A stretch of DNA of 21,761 nt from Bacteroidia bacterium (GCA_026418315.1 JAOABO010000010.1:1-21761), one strand, 5' to 3'; positions 8,425-16,920 are shown, numbered from the stretch's first letter. Numbers and translations are program-made. The notes: a model not told the origin generated them from the letters alone.

Positions 8425-8892
8425 TTAAATTTGTTGTGATAGACCTATCATATTGATTAATGTAATAGCCGCTTCCTTGCCCTTTACAGATGCCCTTTCC
8501 AATGCTTGCTGATAGTTGTTGGTGGTTAAAATGCCAAACACAAAAGGTATGGTGTGTATGATATTAAGTTGAGTAATACCTTGTGTAACTGACATGGCTA
8601 CATAATCAAAGTGGGGCGTATCTCCTTTTATAATGCATCCTAAAGTAAGAATGCCGGATAGATTGTTTTTTTCGGCTAATTTCTTTGCTGCATAAGTAAT
8701 TTCAATGGCACCAGGCACTTTGATGCTTTGAATGTTTTTTTCTTTAATACCCAATTGCTGAAAGGTGCTTACTGCATCAAAATACATCATATCCACCAAT
8801 CTTTCGTTCCATTGGGTATGTACAATTCCCACCTTTACATTATCCAAATCTTTTAATGGATAAATATTTTGTATGGTGTGGGAAGTAAGCAT
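8425..8892 (-). CDS. ribH: 6,7-dimethyl-8-ribityllumazine synthase
   Basis: This is the penultimate enzyme of riboflavin synthesis. It joins 5-amino-6-ribitylaminouracil with 3,4-dihydroxy-2-butanone 4-phosphate and usually forms a 60-mer capsid or a pentamer. The 155 aa length is normal. Key elements are the first strand and substrate loop VGIVHTQWNE at residues 21-30, VPGAIEI at 59-65, and GCIIKGDTPHFDYV at 85-98 with the conserved catalytic histidine at 94. It starts 8 nt after the TPR-protein stop and is followed 8 nt later by purA. No other riboflavin gene is in the window. Confidence 0.97.
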   Translation of the reverse strand: MLTSHTIQNIYPLKDLDNVKVGIVHTQWNERLVDMMYFDAVSTFQQLGIKEKNIQSIKVPGAIEITYAAKKLAEKNNLSGILTLGCIIKGDTPHFDYVAMSVTQGITQLNIIHTIPFVFGILTTNNYQQALERASVKGKEAAITLINMIGLSQQI

Positions 8893-8900
8893 ATAAAGGG

Positions 8901-9734
8901 TTATTTTCCACTGGTTTCTGTAATATAAGTATTTATCCTTGCAATGTATTTTTCAACATCTCTTGCTTCGTTACTTAAAGAAAATTCTTTTTTAATTCTT
9001 TCGTACAACTGAAGTGCTTCTTTGTAATTCTTTTGTTGTTCGTATACAATAGCCGCCTTCTTTAAGAAGAGTGGGGTGGTAAAGTTGTTTATTTTTTCAT
9101 TGGCTGCTTTTAAGTAATATTTAATACCTTCGTCTAATTTGTTTAATTCCACATACGAATCGCCTATATTTCCGTAAGCCAATGGTTGAAAAATTTCATC
9201 GTTCAAATCGTATTTTTCAAAATAACTAATGGCGTCTTCATATTTTCCAAGGTGCATGTAACAAACTCCTGCATAAAATGCAGCTAATGTGCCTGTTTTG
9301 GTATAACTATATTCTTCATAAATTTTTTCAAATCCCATCATAGGTTTAGTGCCTTGTGAATACCTGACCATGGCTCCACCTTTTAATGCCAGGTTAAAAC
9401 TATCTCGTTCAAATAAGGATTGAGCATAAAAAATTTCATCTGCGGCTTCTGCTTCTTTTGAAGGTAACCAGTAGTATTTATATCCAATAATTAAACCTAT
9501 CAAAAGCAACAATCCTCCACCTACATAATTGATAGTTTGCTTGTTGCTTTCATAGTACCATTGAAACCACTCCCATGAATATTTTGCTGATGGCTCGGAT
9601 AAGGCAGAAACTTCTTCAAATTCTATATTTTCTTCATGAAGTTCTTCATTTTCTGGTAGTTCGTTAGGTTCATTGGTGGTATTCAGATCATCTGCAGGCA
9701 ATTGCTCTGGGTTGTTTTTTTTCTCTTCTGACAT
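8901..9734 (-). CDS. Membrane-anchored tetratricopeptide-repeat protein
   Basis: A 277 aa protein with three parts. Residues 1-50 are strongly acidic and Glu/Asn-rich, with no predicted fold. One hydrophobic segment at about 69-90 (VGGGLLLLIGLIIGYKYYWL) is the membrane anchor. Residues 95-270 are helical with tetratricopeptide repeats; the clearest are around the ...YAGVCYMHLGKYEDAISYFEKY, ...YGNIGDSYVELNKLDEG and ...YEQQKNYKEALQLYE units. The layout resembles YfgM-like proteins, which bind periplasmic chaperones and the secretion machinery, but that role is only an analogy. No enzymatic motif is seen. It is the first gene of the operon leading to ribH, with its own promoter box upstream. Confidence 0.85.
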   Translation of the reverse strand: MSEEKKNNPEQLPADDLNTTNEPNELPENEELHEENIEFEEVSALSEPSAKYSWEWFQWYYESNKQTINYVGGGLLLLIGLIIGYKYYWLPSKEAEAADEIFYAQSLFERDSFNLALKGGAMVRYSQGTKPMMGFEKIYEEYSYTKTGTLAAFYAGVCYMHLGKYEDAISYFEKYDLNDEIFQPLAYGNIGDSYVELNKLDEGIKYYLKAANEKINNFTTPLFLKKAAIVYEQQKNYKEALQLYERIKKEFSLSNEARDVEKYIARINTYITETSGK

Positions 9735-9757
9735 AATCTTGTTTTTTGATAGGGGTG

Positions 9758-9765
9758 CAAAAGTA
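9758..9765 (-). promoter_or_regulatory. -7 promoter box for the TPR-ribH-purA-lnt operon
   Basis: On the minus strand this reads TACTTTTG, an exact TAnnTTTG match, about 23 nt before the TPR-protein ATG. A possible but weak TTG lies about 22 nt further upstream. The 84-bp gap 9735-9818 also follows the metal-transporter gene; it holds only a weak A+T-rich partial dyad and no convincing terminator. The box implies that the TPR operon can be transcribed separately from the kinase/glycosyltransferase block. Confidence 0.55.
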
Positions 9766-9818
9766 ACATTTATTTTTTAGTGTTTAACAATAAAAATAAT
9801 TATAATTAAGATAGTTAT

Positions 9819-10517
9819 TTAAAACAATTTAGCTACGAAATATGCTGCAAATGCAGCAATTAATCCAACAACGGTTGTTTTTAATGCTCCTTTTAGCGGG
9901 TGTTGCCCTGTTATTCGACTTTTTATATATCCAAATATTAATAATGCTATAAGGGTAAGAATGACCGACCACATAAATCCTTCCTGTGGGGTATTGGTAA
10001 TTAAGTATGGTATAAGAGGTACCAAGCCACCGGCAATATAACTTAAACCAATATTCAATGCACTCTTTTTAGCTCTGTTAATATCAGGTTCGCTTAATCC
10101 TAATTCAAATTGCATCATAAACTCAACCCATTTGTCTTTGTTTTGGCTTAATTCTTCTACCAATTGATTTTGTACAGTTGCACTGATGTTGTATTTTGAT
10201 AAAATATCTTTTATTTCTTGTTTTTCTCTTTCAGGTAAATGTTCTACTTCGTCATATTCTCTCTTTAATTCATTAAAATAATGTTCTCTTTCTGTTTGAC
10301 CTGCCAGATACCCCCCTAATCCCATAGCAATAGAACCGGCTACTATTTCTGCAATAACAGCGGTAACGATGACATAATTAGAAACGCCTGCCTGACTAAC
10401 TCCCGCTGCAAGGGCAAAAGGCACCGTAAGCCCATCGCTCATACCAATTACAATATCTGAGAGCATTTCAGACCCTTGAAAGTGTTTTTCCTGATGCAAA
10501 TGACTATGCGTTATCAT
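9819..10517 (-). CDS. VIT1/CCC1 family iron/manganese transporter
   Basis: A 232 aa integral membrane protein. The family moves Fe2+ or Mn2+ out of the cytosol, into vacuoles in eukaryotes and out of the cell or into storage in bacteria. The N-terminal HFQGSEMLSDIVIGMSDGLT at residues 12-31 is the family hallmark. Hydrophobic helices lie at about 21-45, 48-72, 155-175, 181-198 and 211-231, the usual five. Between helices 2 and 3 is a cytosolic Glu-rich helical region, about 75-150, matching the metal-binding domain of VIT proteins. The start forms an ATGA overlap with the glycosyltransferase stop, so translation is coupled. Metal choice cannot be read from the sequence. Confidence 0.94.
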   Translation of the reverse strand: MITHSHLHQEKHFQGSEMLSDIVIGMSDGLTVPFALAAGVSQAGVSNYVIVTAVIAEIVAGSIAMGLGGYLAGQTEREHYFNELKREYDEVEHLPEREKQEIKDILSKYNISATVQNQLVEELSQNKDKWVEFMMQFELGLSEPDINRAKKSALNIGLSYIAGGLVPLIPYLITNTPQEGFMWSVILTLIALLIFGYIKSRITGQHPLKGALKTTVVGLIAAFAAYFVAKLF

Positions 10518-11689
10518 ATTGATGTTGTAATAAGTGTGTAATAATAATCAAAAAGTTTTTTACCAATTTGTTTTTCAGAAAAATGCTGTACTATTAGTTG
10601 ATGTGCTTCTTCCTGATGGTCAGCAATTGGATTGTTGAGCACTTTTAGTATAGCGGTCTTGAGTTGTTTTTCATTGCCAATGGATACTATTGTGCCAAAT
10701 TTTTCTGTAATAATTTTATCTAAATCTGCAACATTAGTGGTAATGACATAAGTGCCACAGCTTAATGCTTCGTAAATAACTACACAAAAAGTTTCATAAT
10801 TACTGAACATAACCAGAGCATTTGCCGATTGATAATAGTGAGGTAGTTCTTCCTGTGGTACTGTTCCTTTGAATACAACATTTTTCAAGCCGATGGTTTG
10901 AGCTGTATGGATAGCATTTTTCAAATAATCGTCTTTACCGCCAATGATAATTAGTTCAAAATCATACCCTTCATTTTCAATCTCTTTAAATACATTAAGA
11001 ATACCGGTAATGTTTTTTTGTCTATTATCTAAAGTTGAAACATGTAAAAATCTTTTCTTTTTCTTAATATCTTTTTTTTTGATGGGCACAAAAATTTCGG
11101 TATTTACCACATTTCCGAGCAGGTCATAATTTCCGTAAAGGTGATGATGGTTTACCATAGAATGTTTTTGATACTCACACAAGCACCAAATTTTTCTTGC
11201 ATTTGCAATGACACGTTGAGTAGTCCATTTTCTTAATAATCCTTTGTATAAATTATCTTCTTTTAAGTATCCTGTCCATTGTTCAAAGACGGTGTAATTT
11301 TTTATACTGAGAATATATTTAACTATTGGAAAAAATAAAGATACAGGGTACACCACATTAATTTGGGCAAACTCTATTTTATTAAAATGTTTTTTTACCA
11401 ATAAAGATAATTTGAAGTAATAATAACAATATTTGATGAAGTGAATGAATGACCGGATAAATGACAGTTTGGATTTTGGAAAAACAAGAATGTATTCGTT
11501 TAAATTTTCTGTTTGAGTGTGTTCTAATACAATTTCTGATGTTTCATCAGAGGTGGTAACATATATTACTACTACATTGCAGTATTGAGACAATGCTTTT
11601 GCATGATTCCGGATAAAAATGCCATGTGTAGAGTTAAACGGGGTAGGATACCATGAAGCCAAAAACAGAACGGAAAATTTTTTAATCAT
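10514..11689 (-). CDS. Family 4 (GT-B) glycosyltransferase
   Basis: A 391 aa GT-B fold enzyme. The N-terminal acceptor domain begins F-S-V-L-F-L-A-S-W-Y-P with a THGIFIRNHA loop at residues 21-30, typical of GT4 enzymes. The C-terminal donor domain contains RFLHVSTLDNRQKN at 213-226, a GTVPQEELPHYY segment and the retaining E-x7-E motif (Glu299 and Glu307 in NYETFCVVIYEALSCG). It transfers an activated sugar to a glycan or lipid; donor and acceptor are unknown. There is no signal peptide or membrane helix, so it probably acts at the cytosolic face. It overlaps the SiaB-like gene by 8 nt at its start and the metal transporter by 4 nt at its end. No other polysaccharide gene is in the window. 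Confidence 0.93.
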   Translation of the reverse strand: MIKKFSVLFLASWYPTPFNSTHGIFIRNHAKALSQYCNVVVIYVTTSDETSEIVLEHTQTENLNEYILVFPKSKLSFIRSFIHFIKYCYYYFKLSLLVKKHFNKIEFAQINVVYPVSLFFPIVKYILSIKNYTVFEQWTGYLKEDNLYKGLLRKWTTQRVIANARKIWCLCEYQKHSMVNHHHLYGNYDLLGNVVNTEIFVPIKKKDIKKKKRFLHVSTLDNRQKNITGILNVFKEIENEGYDFELIIIGGKDDYLKNAIHTAQTIGLKNVVFKGTVPQEELPHYYQSANALVMFSNYETFCVVIYEALSCGTYVITTNVADLDKIITEKFGTIVSIGNEKQLKTAILKVLNNPIADHQEEAHQLIVQHFSEKQIGKKLFDYYYTLITTSI

Positions 11690-12263
11690 TTATAAATAAC
11701 TTCACAGATAACTGAAAATAAGAAAATTTATCATTGATTTTTTCAAATGAGTATTCTAAAGGTGGTTGGCTTTTAAGCCCTATGGTAATAAATCCCAGGC
11801 CTGCTCCGCCTTTGTCGCTGAGGTCATTATTTTCAAGACGTTCCATGTAATACTTTTTCAGTTCATCGTATGTTTTAAATCCATTGATAGTGTCAAAAAT
11901 GTTTTTAATTTTATTGACATGATGATTATGTATAAGATTGGCAGTTAGAATAATAATTTCATGGTTATTTTTGGTGATGATAATAAAATTATGTTTGGTG
12001 TGGGTATCGTCTTCTGCACCATGAATGAAAAGATTTTGTAATAATTCGACTGCAATAAAAAATATTTTTTTTACAATACTTTTGGGAAATTCATAGGATA
12101 AAACTTTTTCTTCAATTTCTGATTCCAGTTTTGAAATAGTATCTTGATTAATAACTCCATCATAAGCAAGAATAAACTCAAAGTTTTTTTTTGAAAAAAA
12201 ATCAAGATACTCGTTAAATTTTTCTTTGAAAAATTCGTTTTCTGTATAATTTTTTGCTTTCAA
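11682..12263 (-). CDS. SiaB-like (DUF6272) GHKL-fold protein kinase
   Basis: A 193 aa soluble protein with a GHKL ATP-binding fold. The N-box is E73-L-L-Q-N77 followed by H81-G82. The G-box DKGGAGLGFITIGLKS is at residues 150-165. There is no phospho-acceptor His domain, so it is not a classic sensor kinase. Spacing and overall pattern fit the SiaB family. In Pseudomonas, SiaB phosphorylates the small protein SiaC, which then controls the diguanylate cyclase SiaD. No SiaC (DUF1987), STAS or cyclase gene is present here. The start is unusual: the first ATG codon in frame is at residue 140, so translation must begin at a non-ATG codon. TTG at 12263 is the best candidate and fits the expected domain start. 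It overlaps the glycosyltransferase by 8 nt. Confidence 0.82.
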   Translation of the reverse strand: MKAKNYTENEFFKEKFNEYLDFFSKKNFEFILAYDGVINQDTISKLESEIEEKVLSYEFPKSIVKKIFFIAVELLQNLFIHGAEDDTHTKHNFIIITKNNHEIIILTANLIHNHHVNKIKNIFDTINGFKTYDELKKYYMERLENNDLSDKGGAGLGFITIGLKSQPPLEYSFEKINDKFSYFQLSVKLFIND

Positions 12264-12298
12264 ATGGTATGTTTTGAGGTTAAAATAAAAGGTTCTTA

Positions 12299-12934
12299 TT
12301 AAAAAAGTCCGCTTAATTCAGAATCAATTCTTTGAACCATTCTTGCAAAATCTTCTTTTTTTTCTAAAAAATTGTATTCATCAATATCAAAAGTAATGAG
12401 CTTTCCTCCATTATACGATGCAGCCCAGTTATCGTAACGTTCGTTGAGTTTTTTCAAATAATCCAAACGAATGTTATTTTCATATTCTCTTCCTCTCTTT
12501 TGAATTTGTTTTACTAAGGTAGGTACAGATGCTTTAAGGTAGATAATTAAATCGGGGTGTTGAATAAGTTGTTCCATTAATTGAAATAATGAAAGATAGT
12601 TGTCAAAATCTCTTTTTGACATTAACCCCATCGCATAAAGATTAGGCGCAAAAATATAGGCATCTTCATAAATAGTTCTGTCTTGTACTACTGTTTTTTT
12701 ACCTTGCCTAATCTGTAATATCTGATTAAATCGGTTATTTAAAAAATATATTTGTAGATTGAAAGCCCACCTTTGCATATCTTCATAGAAATCGTTCAGG
12801 TAAGGGTTGTCATCAGCGTCTTCAAAATGGGGTGTCCATTTATAATGTTTGGCTAATAAACTGGTGAGAGTTGTTTTTCCTGAACCAATATTTCCTGCAA
12901 TAGCAATATGTTGTATAGGTGGCTTTTGGGGCAT
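12299..12934 (-). CDS. Deoxynucleoside kinase (deoxyadenosine/deoxyguanosine kinase type)
   Basis: A 211 aa cytosolic enzyme that phosphorylates deoxynucleosides at the 5' position for dNTP salvage. It has the P-loop GNIGSGKTT at residues 14-22, an F-E-D-A-D-D-N-P-Y-L segment at 38-47 with the substrate-contacting acidic residue region, the DRT motif (residues 85-87 in QDRTIYEDA) and the Arg-rich lid KRGREYE at 147-153. These match bacterial dAK/dGK enzymes of the human dCK/dGK family. Substrate choice is not certain. It is the first gene of a minus-strand block, followed after 35 nt by the SiaB-like gene. Its promoter must lie in the 104-bp divergent gap 12935-13038, where only an imperfect TAAATTGG is seen. 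Confidence 0.94.
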   Translation of the reverse strand: MPQKPPIQHIAIAGNIGSGKTTLTSLLAKHYKWTPHFEDADDNPYLNDFYEDMQRWAFNLQIYFLNNRFNQILQIRQGKKTVVQDRTIYEDAYIFAPNLYAMGLMSKRDFDNYLSLFQLMEQLIQHPDLIIYLKASVPTLVKQIQKRGREYENNIRLDYLKKLNERYDNWAASYNGGKLITFDIDEYNFLEKKEDFARMVQRIDSELSGLF

Positions 12935-13021
12935 TTGTTTTTTTGCTTTTTTAGGTTGCCAATTTAATAAAAAATTATTTAAATATGGAAGTGTGTAAAT
13001 ATTTTTCCCTGAAATATTTTG

Positions 13022-13029
13022 TAACTTTG
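13022..13029 (+). promoter_or_regulatory. -7 promoter box for the T9SS type B cargo gene
   Basis: TAACTTTG is an exact Bacteroidota TAnnTTTG box. It lies only 9 nt before the ATG at 13039, which predicts a near-leaderless transcript of a few nucleotides. The box lies inside the longer open frame that begins at 12985, which argues that the upstream ATG is not the true start. No strong -33 element is visible. Confidence 0.5.
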
Positions 13030-13038
13030 TCTGAAAAA

Positions 13039-15786
13039 ATGCGATTGTTCTTTTATAGTGTGTTGTTGTTGCTTTGTGTCTCTAAAGTTTTTGCAACACA
13101 TAATAGGGGCGGAGAAATTACTTATAAATACATTGGAAATCCGCTTTCTACCAATCCTTATGAAAAATATAAATATCTGTTTACTATAACGGTGTATATG
13201 AATGATGGTAGCAATATTGCCGACAGATGCTACGATACTCTTTACTTTGGAGATGGAACAAGTGCAGTGGTTCCTCGGAATAATGGCCCAAAAGGTATTT
13301 GCTCATGCGGAGATATTCCCTGTGGACAATTAATATGCGCGGGATATAAAGTAAACACATATACGGTTACCCACTCTTACGGAGCACCCGGCTTGTATTT
13401 AGTGCGTATGTATGATCCTATGAGAAATAATGGTGTGCTTAATATACCAAACTCAGGAAATCAGGTGTTTTATATTGAAACATTATTAAACATTTCTGAT
13501 GTTTTTAATCAATCTTATATCAACAATTCCCCACAGTTTAAAATTGTTCCAAGGGATTTTGCTTGTATAGGAAAATGTTGGATATTTAATGCCGGGGCTT
13601 ATGACCCTGATGGAGATTCTTTATCTTATGAATTAACAGAATGTAGAGGAATAGATTACAATACGGGTCAAATTGGAGTGGCCATTCCGGGGTATGCTTA
13701 TCCCAATGAGATAGGAAATGCCGGTTCTTTTACTATGAATTCTGCTAATGGGACTATTACTTGGTGTTCGCCCACATTGCAGGGTGAATATAATTTTGCT
13801 TTCAAAATATATGAGTGGAGAAATATCAATGGAGAATGGAAAAAATTAGGATACGTTTTGAGAGATATGCAAATTGTGGTAGGTGTTTGTAATAATAATG
13901 CCCCTGTTTTTCAAAGCATCAGTGATACCTGTATAGTAGCTGATAATGTACCTGCAACGATTAGCAAAACCATTGTAGTAACAGATCCTGATGGAGGAAG
14001 TTTAGAATTAGAAGCGGTAGGAAGCCCCTTTGCTGCACCAAGTCCTACAGCCAACTTTTCTGCCACTCCCTCAACGGCTACCATTACCGGATATTTTTCT
14101 TGGACTATTGAATGCCAGCATATTAGAAAAGACCCTTATCTTGTCATATTAAGAGCATCTGATAAAAACAGTACATCAGATTGTTTTTCACAAAATACAC
14201 TAAGTACCTATACAGTATTTTCTATTCGTGTATTGGCACCTCCTCCTAAAAATCTTACCGGCATGCCTGTAGGAACAAGCATTATCTTAAATTGGAATCA
14301 TAGTAACTGTGCTTCTAATACTCACAACCCGGTCATTGAATATCACATATACAGGAAGGACTCTTGTGATAATAGAACACCTTCTTATTGTGAAAATGGA
14401 ATACCATCTTATTGGGGATATAGTTATATTGGAAAAACTTTGTACCCCATCACTACTTTTACCGATAATAATAATGGTGCAGGATTGGTGCATGGCATTA
14501 ATTATAGTTATTTAGTAGTAGCACTGCATAAAGATGGCAGTGTGAGTATGGCAAGCAATTCAGTATGTCAAAAATTAAAATATGATACACCTATCCTATT
14601 AAATGTTGATGTTCAAAGTACATCAGTGTCTACCGGGAATATGTATGTAAGGTGGATGAATCCTATAGCAGGCAGTAATGGTGTAGATACTATTTTATAT
14701 CCTTCACCGTATGCTTTAAAAGTATATGAAAGAATATATCCGGGTGGCACCTACTCCCTTATCAACACAATGAATTATCCTTATTTTGCAGCCATGCCTT
14801 CTACCTTATCCATCAATTCTACCACCTTGAACACTCAAATTAATCAATATCAATATAAGGTGGAATTTTATTCTAACAATACACTATTTACAAGTTCACG
14901 GCCAGCTACTTCTGTCTTCTTAAAAGCCATACCAAACGACAGAAAAATAGAGTTGCAATGGAATTGTACAGTACCCTGGATGAATTATAAGCATTCTATT
15001 TATAGAAAAGACCCGTCCACATCGTTTTTTAATCTGATTGGTACCACTAATAATTATTACTTTAAAGACAGTATGTTGGTAAATAATCAGACCTATTGTT
15101 ACAAAGTACAAACTGAAGGCGCTTATACCGATCCTTTTATATTAAAACCCTTGCTCAATTTTTCGCAAGAACTGTGTGCTATGCCTTTAGATAAAACGTC
15201 GCCCTGTGTTCCTTCACTTAATATTAAAAGTAATTGTGATATAGGAAAATTAGAATTAAAATGGAATAAACCAAGACAAAAATGCAATGATGATGTGATA
15301 AAATATTACCTGTATTACAAACCAACAGAAGATAATAATTACACGCTGATGGACTCTATTTTCAATTTGAATGATACTGTTTATACATTTGATAATCCCG
15401 CTTCTATTGCAGGGTGTTTTGCTATTGTGTTTGTAGATTCTTCGGGAAACAAAAGTCCAATACAGACATCTAATACGGTGTGCACAGATAATTGCCCTGA
15501 ATTTGAATTGCCTAATGTTGTTACCTTTAATAATGATGGGGTCAATGATTTTTTTATGGCTATTAAAGTTAAATACATAAAGAGCATTGACTTAAAAATA
15601 TATAACAGATGGGGACAATTATTGTATGAAACGACAGACCCGTACTTTAAGTGGGATGGCACGGTAAAACAAACGAATCAAAGATGTAGTGATGGTACCT
15701 ATTTTTATACGTGTATAGTAAATGAAATCAGATTAAAAGGTATTGTGCCTAAAAAACTAAAAGGATATTTTCAAGTTTTTCATTAA
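13039..15786 (+). CDS. Secreted protein with T9SS type B C-terminal sorting domain (gliding-motility-like, CHU_C)
   Basis: A 915 aa exported protein. From the ATG at 13039 it begins with a clean Sec signal, MRLFFYSVLLLLCVSKVFAT, predicted to be cut near A-T-H. The first ~260 residues form a Cys-rich domain that opens HNRGGEITYKY and includes YDPDGDSLSYEL, a cadherin-like calcium-binding pattern. Several fibronectin-III-like segments follow (for example the N-W-N-H-S and L-Q-W-N-C strands). The last ~90 residues are the type B sorting domain: FELPNVVTFNNDGVNDFF, KIYNRWGQLLYET, W-D-G-T and D-G-T-Y-F-Y-T. Such proteins are secreted by the type IX system and attached at or released from the cell surface. 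A frame extending to an ATG at 12985 adds 18 residues but crosses the promoter box and buries the signal peptide. Followed 1 nt later by a histidine kinase. Confidence 0.9.
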   Translation: MRLFFYSVLLLLCVSKVFATHNRGGEITYKYIGNPLSTNPYEKYKYLFTITVYMNDGSNIADRCYDTLYFGDGTSAVVPRNNGPKGICSCGDIPCGQLICAGYKVNTYTVTHSYGAPGLYLVRMYDPMRNNGVLNIPNSGNQVFYIETLLNISDVFNQSYINNSPQFKIVPRDFACIGKCWIFNAGAYDPDGDSLSYELTECRGIDYNTGQIGVAIPGYAYPNEIGNAGSFTMNSANGTITWCSPTLQGEYNFAFKIYEWRNINGEWKKLGYVLRDMQIVVGVCNNNAPVFQSISDTCIVADNVPATISKTIVVTDPDGGSLELEAVGSPFAAPSPTANFSATPSTATITGYFSWTIECQHIRKDPYLVILRASDKNSTSDCFSQNTLSTYTVFSIRVLAPPPKNLTGMPVGTSIILNWNHSNCASNTHNPVIEYHIYRKDSCDNRTPSYCENGIPSYWGYSYIGKTLYPITTFTDNNNGAGLVHGINYSYLVVALHKDGSVSMASNSVCQKLKYDTPILLNVDVQSTSVSTGNMYVRWMNPIAGSNGVDTILYPSPYALKVYERIYPGGTYSLINTMNYPYFAAMPSTLSINSTTLNTQINQYQYKVEFYSNNTLFTSSRPATSVFLKAIPNDRKIELQWNCTVPWMNYKHSIYRKDPSTSFFNLIGTTNNYYFKDSMLVNNQTYCYKVQTEGAYTDPFILKPLLNFSQELCAMPLDKTSPCVPSLNIKSNCDIGKLELKWNKPRQKCNDDVIKYYLYYKPTEDNNYTLMDSIFNLNDTVYTFDNPASIAGCFAIVFVDSSGNKSPIQTSNTVCTDNCPEFELPNVVTFNNDGVNDFFMAIKVKYIKSIDLKIYNRWGQLLYETTDPYFKWDGTVKQTNQRCSDGTYFYTCIVNEIRLKGIVPKKLKGYFQVFH

Positions 15787-15787
15787 A

Positions 15788-16792
15788 ATGAAAAAAATTT
15801 TTTACACATCAGCCATTTTTTCAATCATGGTGGTTTTTTTGATATCTGTTGGTTTTTATTTTATTTCATCATTTTGGCTTGCAGGTATTTTGTCTTTTTG
15901 TTTTGTCTTTGCCGGCGGCTTATTGATGATTTTTTTTATTAAAAAATATTCCGAGAGACAAATGGTTCAACATATTTACGAGCAGCTAAAAGAACTTAGT
16001 TCAAAAAAAAGTTCAGGAGTTATTGAAAATAAAAAACAACTGGATGAGTTTATTCGTGATATTATTCAAGAGAGAAAAAAAGAACAAGAGTACTTTAAAA
16101 ATTTGGATAGTTACAGAAAAGAATATTTGGGCAATGTGTCTCATGAATTGAAAACACCCTTGTTTAATATACAAGGATATGTATCTACTCTGATAGATGA
16201 CGCTATGAATGATAAAGAAATACTTTCAGAATATCTAAAAAAAACAGATAAAAACATTGAAAGGATGATTAATATCATAGATGATTTAGAAACTATATCA
16301 CAACTGGAAAGCGGAGCCATGATATTGGATTATGAACTTTTTGATTTAGAACAACTCATCAATGAAGTGTTTGAGCAAATGGAGCTGGTTGCAAAAGCCA
16401 AAGGTATTACATTTAAACTCGTCAAAGAACCCAATGAGTATTTTATTGCAAACGCTGATAAATTCCGCATAAGGCAAGTATTTAACAATCTATTATCCAA
16501 CTCAGTAAAATATGGTAAAGAAAATGGTAAAACTACTATTACTATAAAAAAAGAGCAGGGTAAAATTTTAATTTCTGTTGCAGATAATGGCATTGGAATT
16601 GATGAAAAACATTTACCAAGAATATTTGAGAGATTTTATAGGGTAGATAAAGGAAGAAGCAGAGAACAAGGCGGAACAGGATTAGGGTTAGCCATAGTAA
16701 AACATATTATTGAAGCTCATAAACAAACCATTTCTGTACAAAGTGAATTAGGCAAAGGAACTGTATTTACCTTTACATTAGATAGCAAGTAA
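15788..16792 (+). CDS. Membrane sensor histidine kinase (PhoR-like)
   Basis: A 334 aa kinase. Two hydrophobic helices at about residues 7-27 and 30-51 are separated by almost nothing, so there is no periplasmic sensor domain. A charged helical linker at 52-112 leads to the HisKA domain with the phospho-acceptor His119 in YLGNVSHELKTPLFNIQGY. The ATPase domain has an F-N-N-L-L-S-N-S N-box, DNGIGID, and the G2 box GGTGLGLAIVKHI near the C-terminus. It would autophosphorylate and pass phosphate to a response regulator, but none is in the window. The ATG follows the T9SS cargo stop by 1 nt, so the two are almost surely co-transcribed. With so short a loop the stimulus is probably sensed in or near the membrane. 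Confidence 0.94.
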   Translation: MKKIFYTSAIFSIMVVFLISVGFYFISSFWLAGILSFCFVFAGGLLMIFFIKKYSERQMVQHIYEQLKELSSKKSSGVIENKKQLDEFIRDIIQERKKEQEYFKNLDSYRKEYLGNVSHELKTPLFNIQGYVSTLIDDAMNDKEILSEYLKKTDKNIERMINIIDDLETISQLESGAMILDYELFDLEQLINEVFEQMELVAKAKGITFKLVKEPNEYFIANADKFRIRQVFNNLLSNSVKYGKENGKTTITIKKEQGKILISVADNGIGIDEKHLPRIFERFYRVDKGRSREQGGTGLGLAIVKHIIEAHKQTISVQSELGKGTVFTFTLDSK

Positions 16793-16892
16793 AATTGCAA
16801 TGATAAAAATTAGTTTCTGAAATATCAATGAAAATGCTTTTATATTAAACTCTATTATTGCGTTGTTATAGTATGGTTTAAATAACTTTTAT

Positions 16893-16900
16893 TACTTTTA
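16893..16900 (+). promoter_or_regulatory. Possible -7 box for the permease-pheT-surE operon
   Basis: TACTTTTA differs from TAnnTTTG only in the last base and lies 21 nt before the GTG start at 16921. No convincing -33 element precedes it. The 128-bp gap 16793-16920 otherwise holds only A+T-rich sequence, with a weak TGATA/TATCA pair near 16801-16827 that lacks a T-run. Confidence 0.3.
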
Positions 16901-16920
16901 GCCCCTCATAATTAATTCCT

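Noticed and set aside
9768..9818. Rho-independent terminator after the metal-transporter gene
   Set aside because: Only an imperfect, G+C-free pairing of A/T bases; stem too weak to call.
9819..12263. New defence or island system formed by the kinase, glycosyltransferase and metal transporter
   Set aside because: The genes overlap, but no nuclease, toxin, integrase, repeats or base-composition shift is seen; three familiar families do not by themselves make a system.
12935..13038. Replication origin at the point where gene direction switches from mostly minus to plus
   Set aside because: No DnaA-box cluster or dnaA/rpmH-type genes are seen; a divergent promoter gap explains it.
16801..16827. 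Hairpin TGATA...TATCA after the histidine kinase
   Set aside because: Five-base A/T-rich stem with a long loop and no T-run; likely chance.
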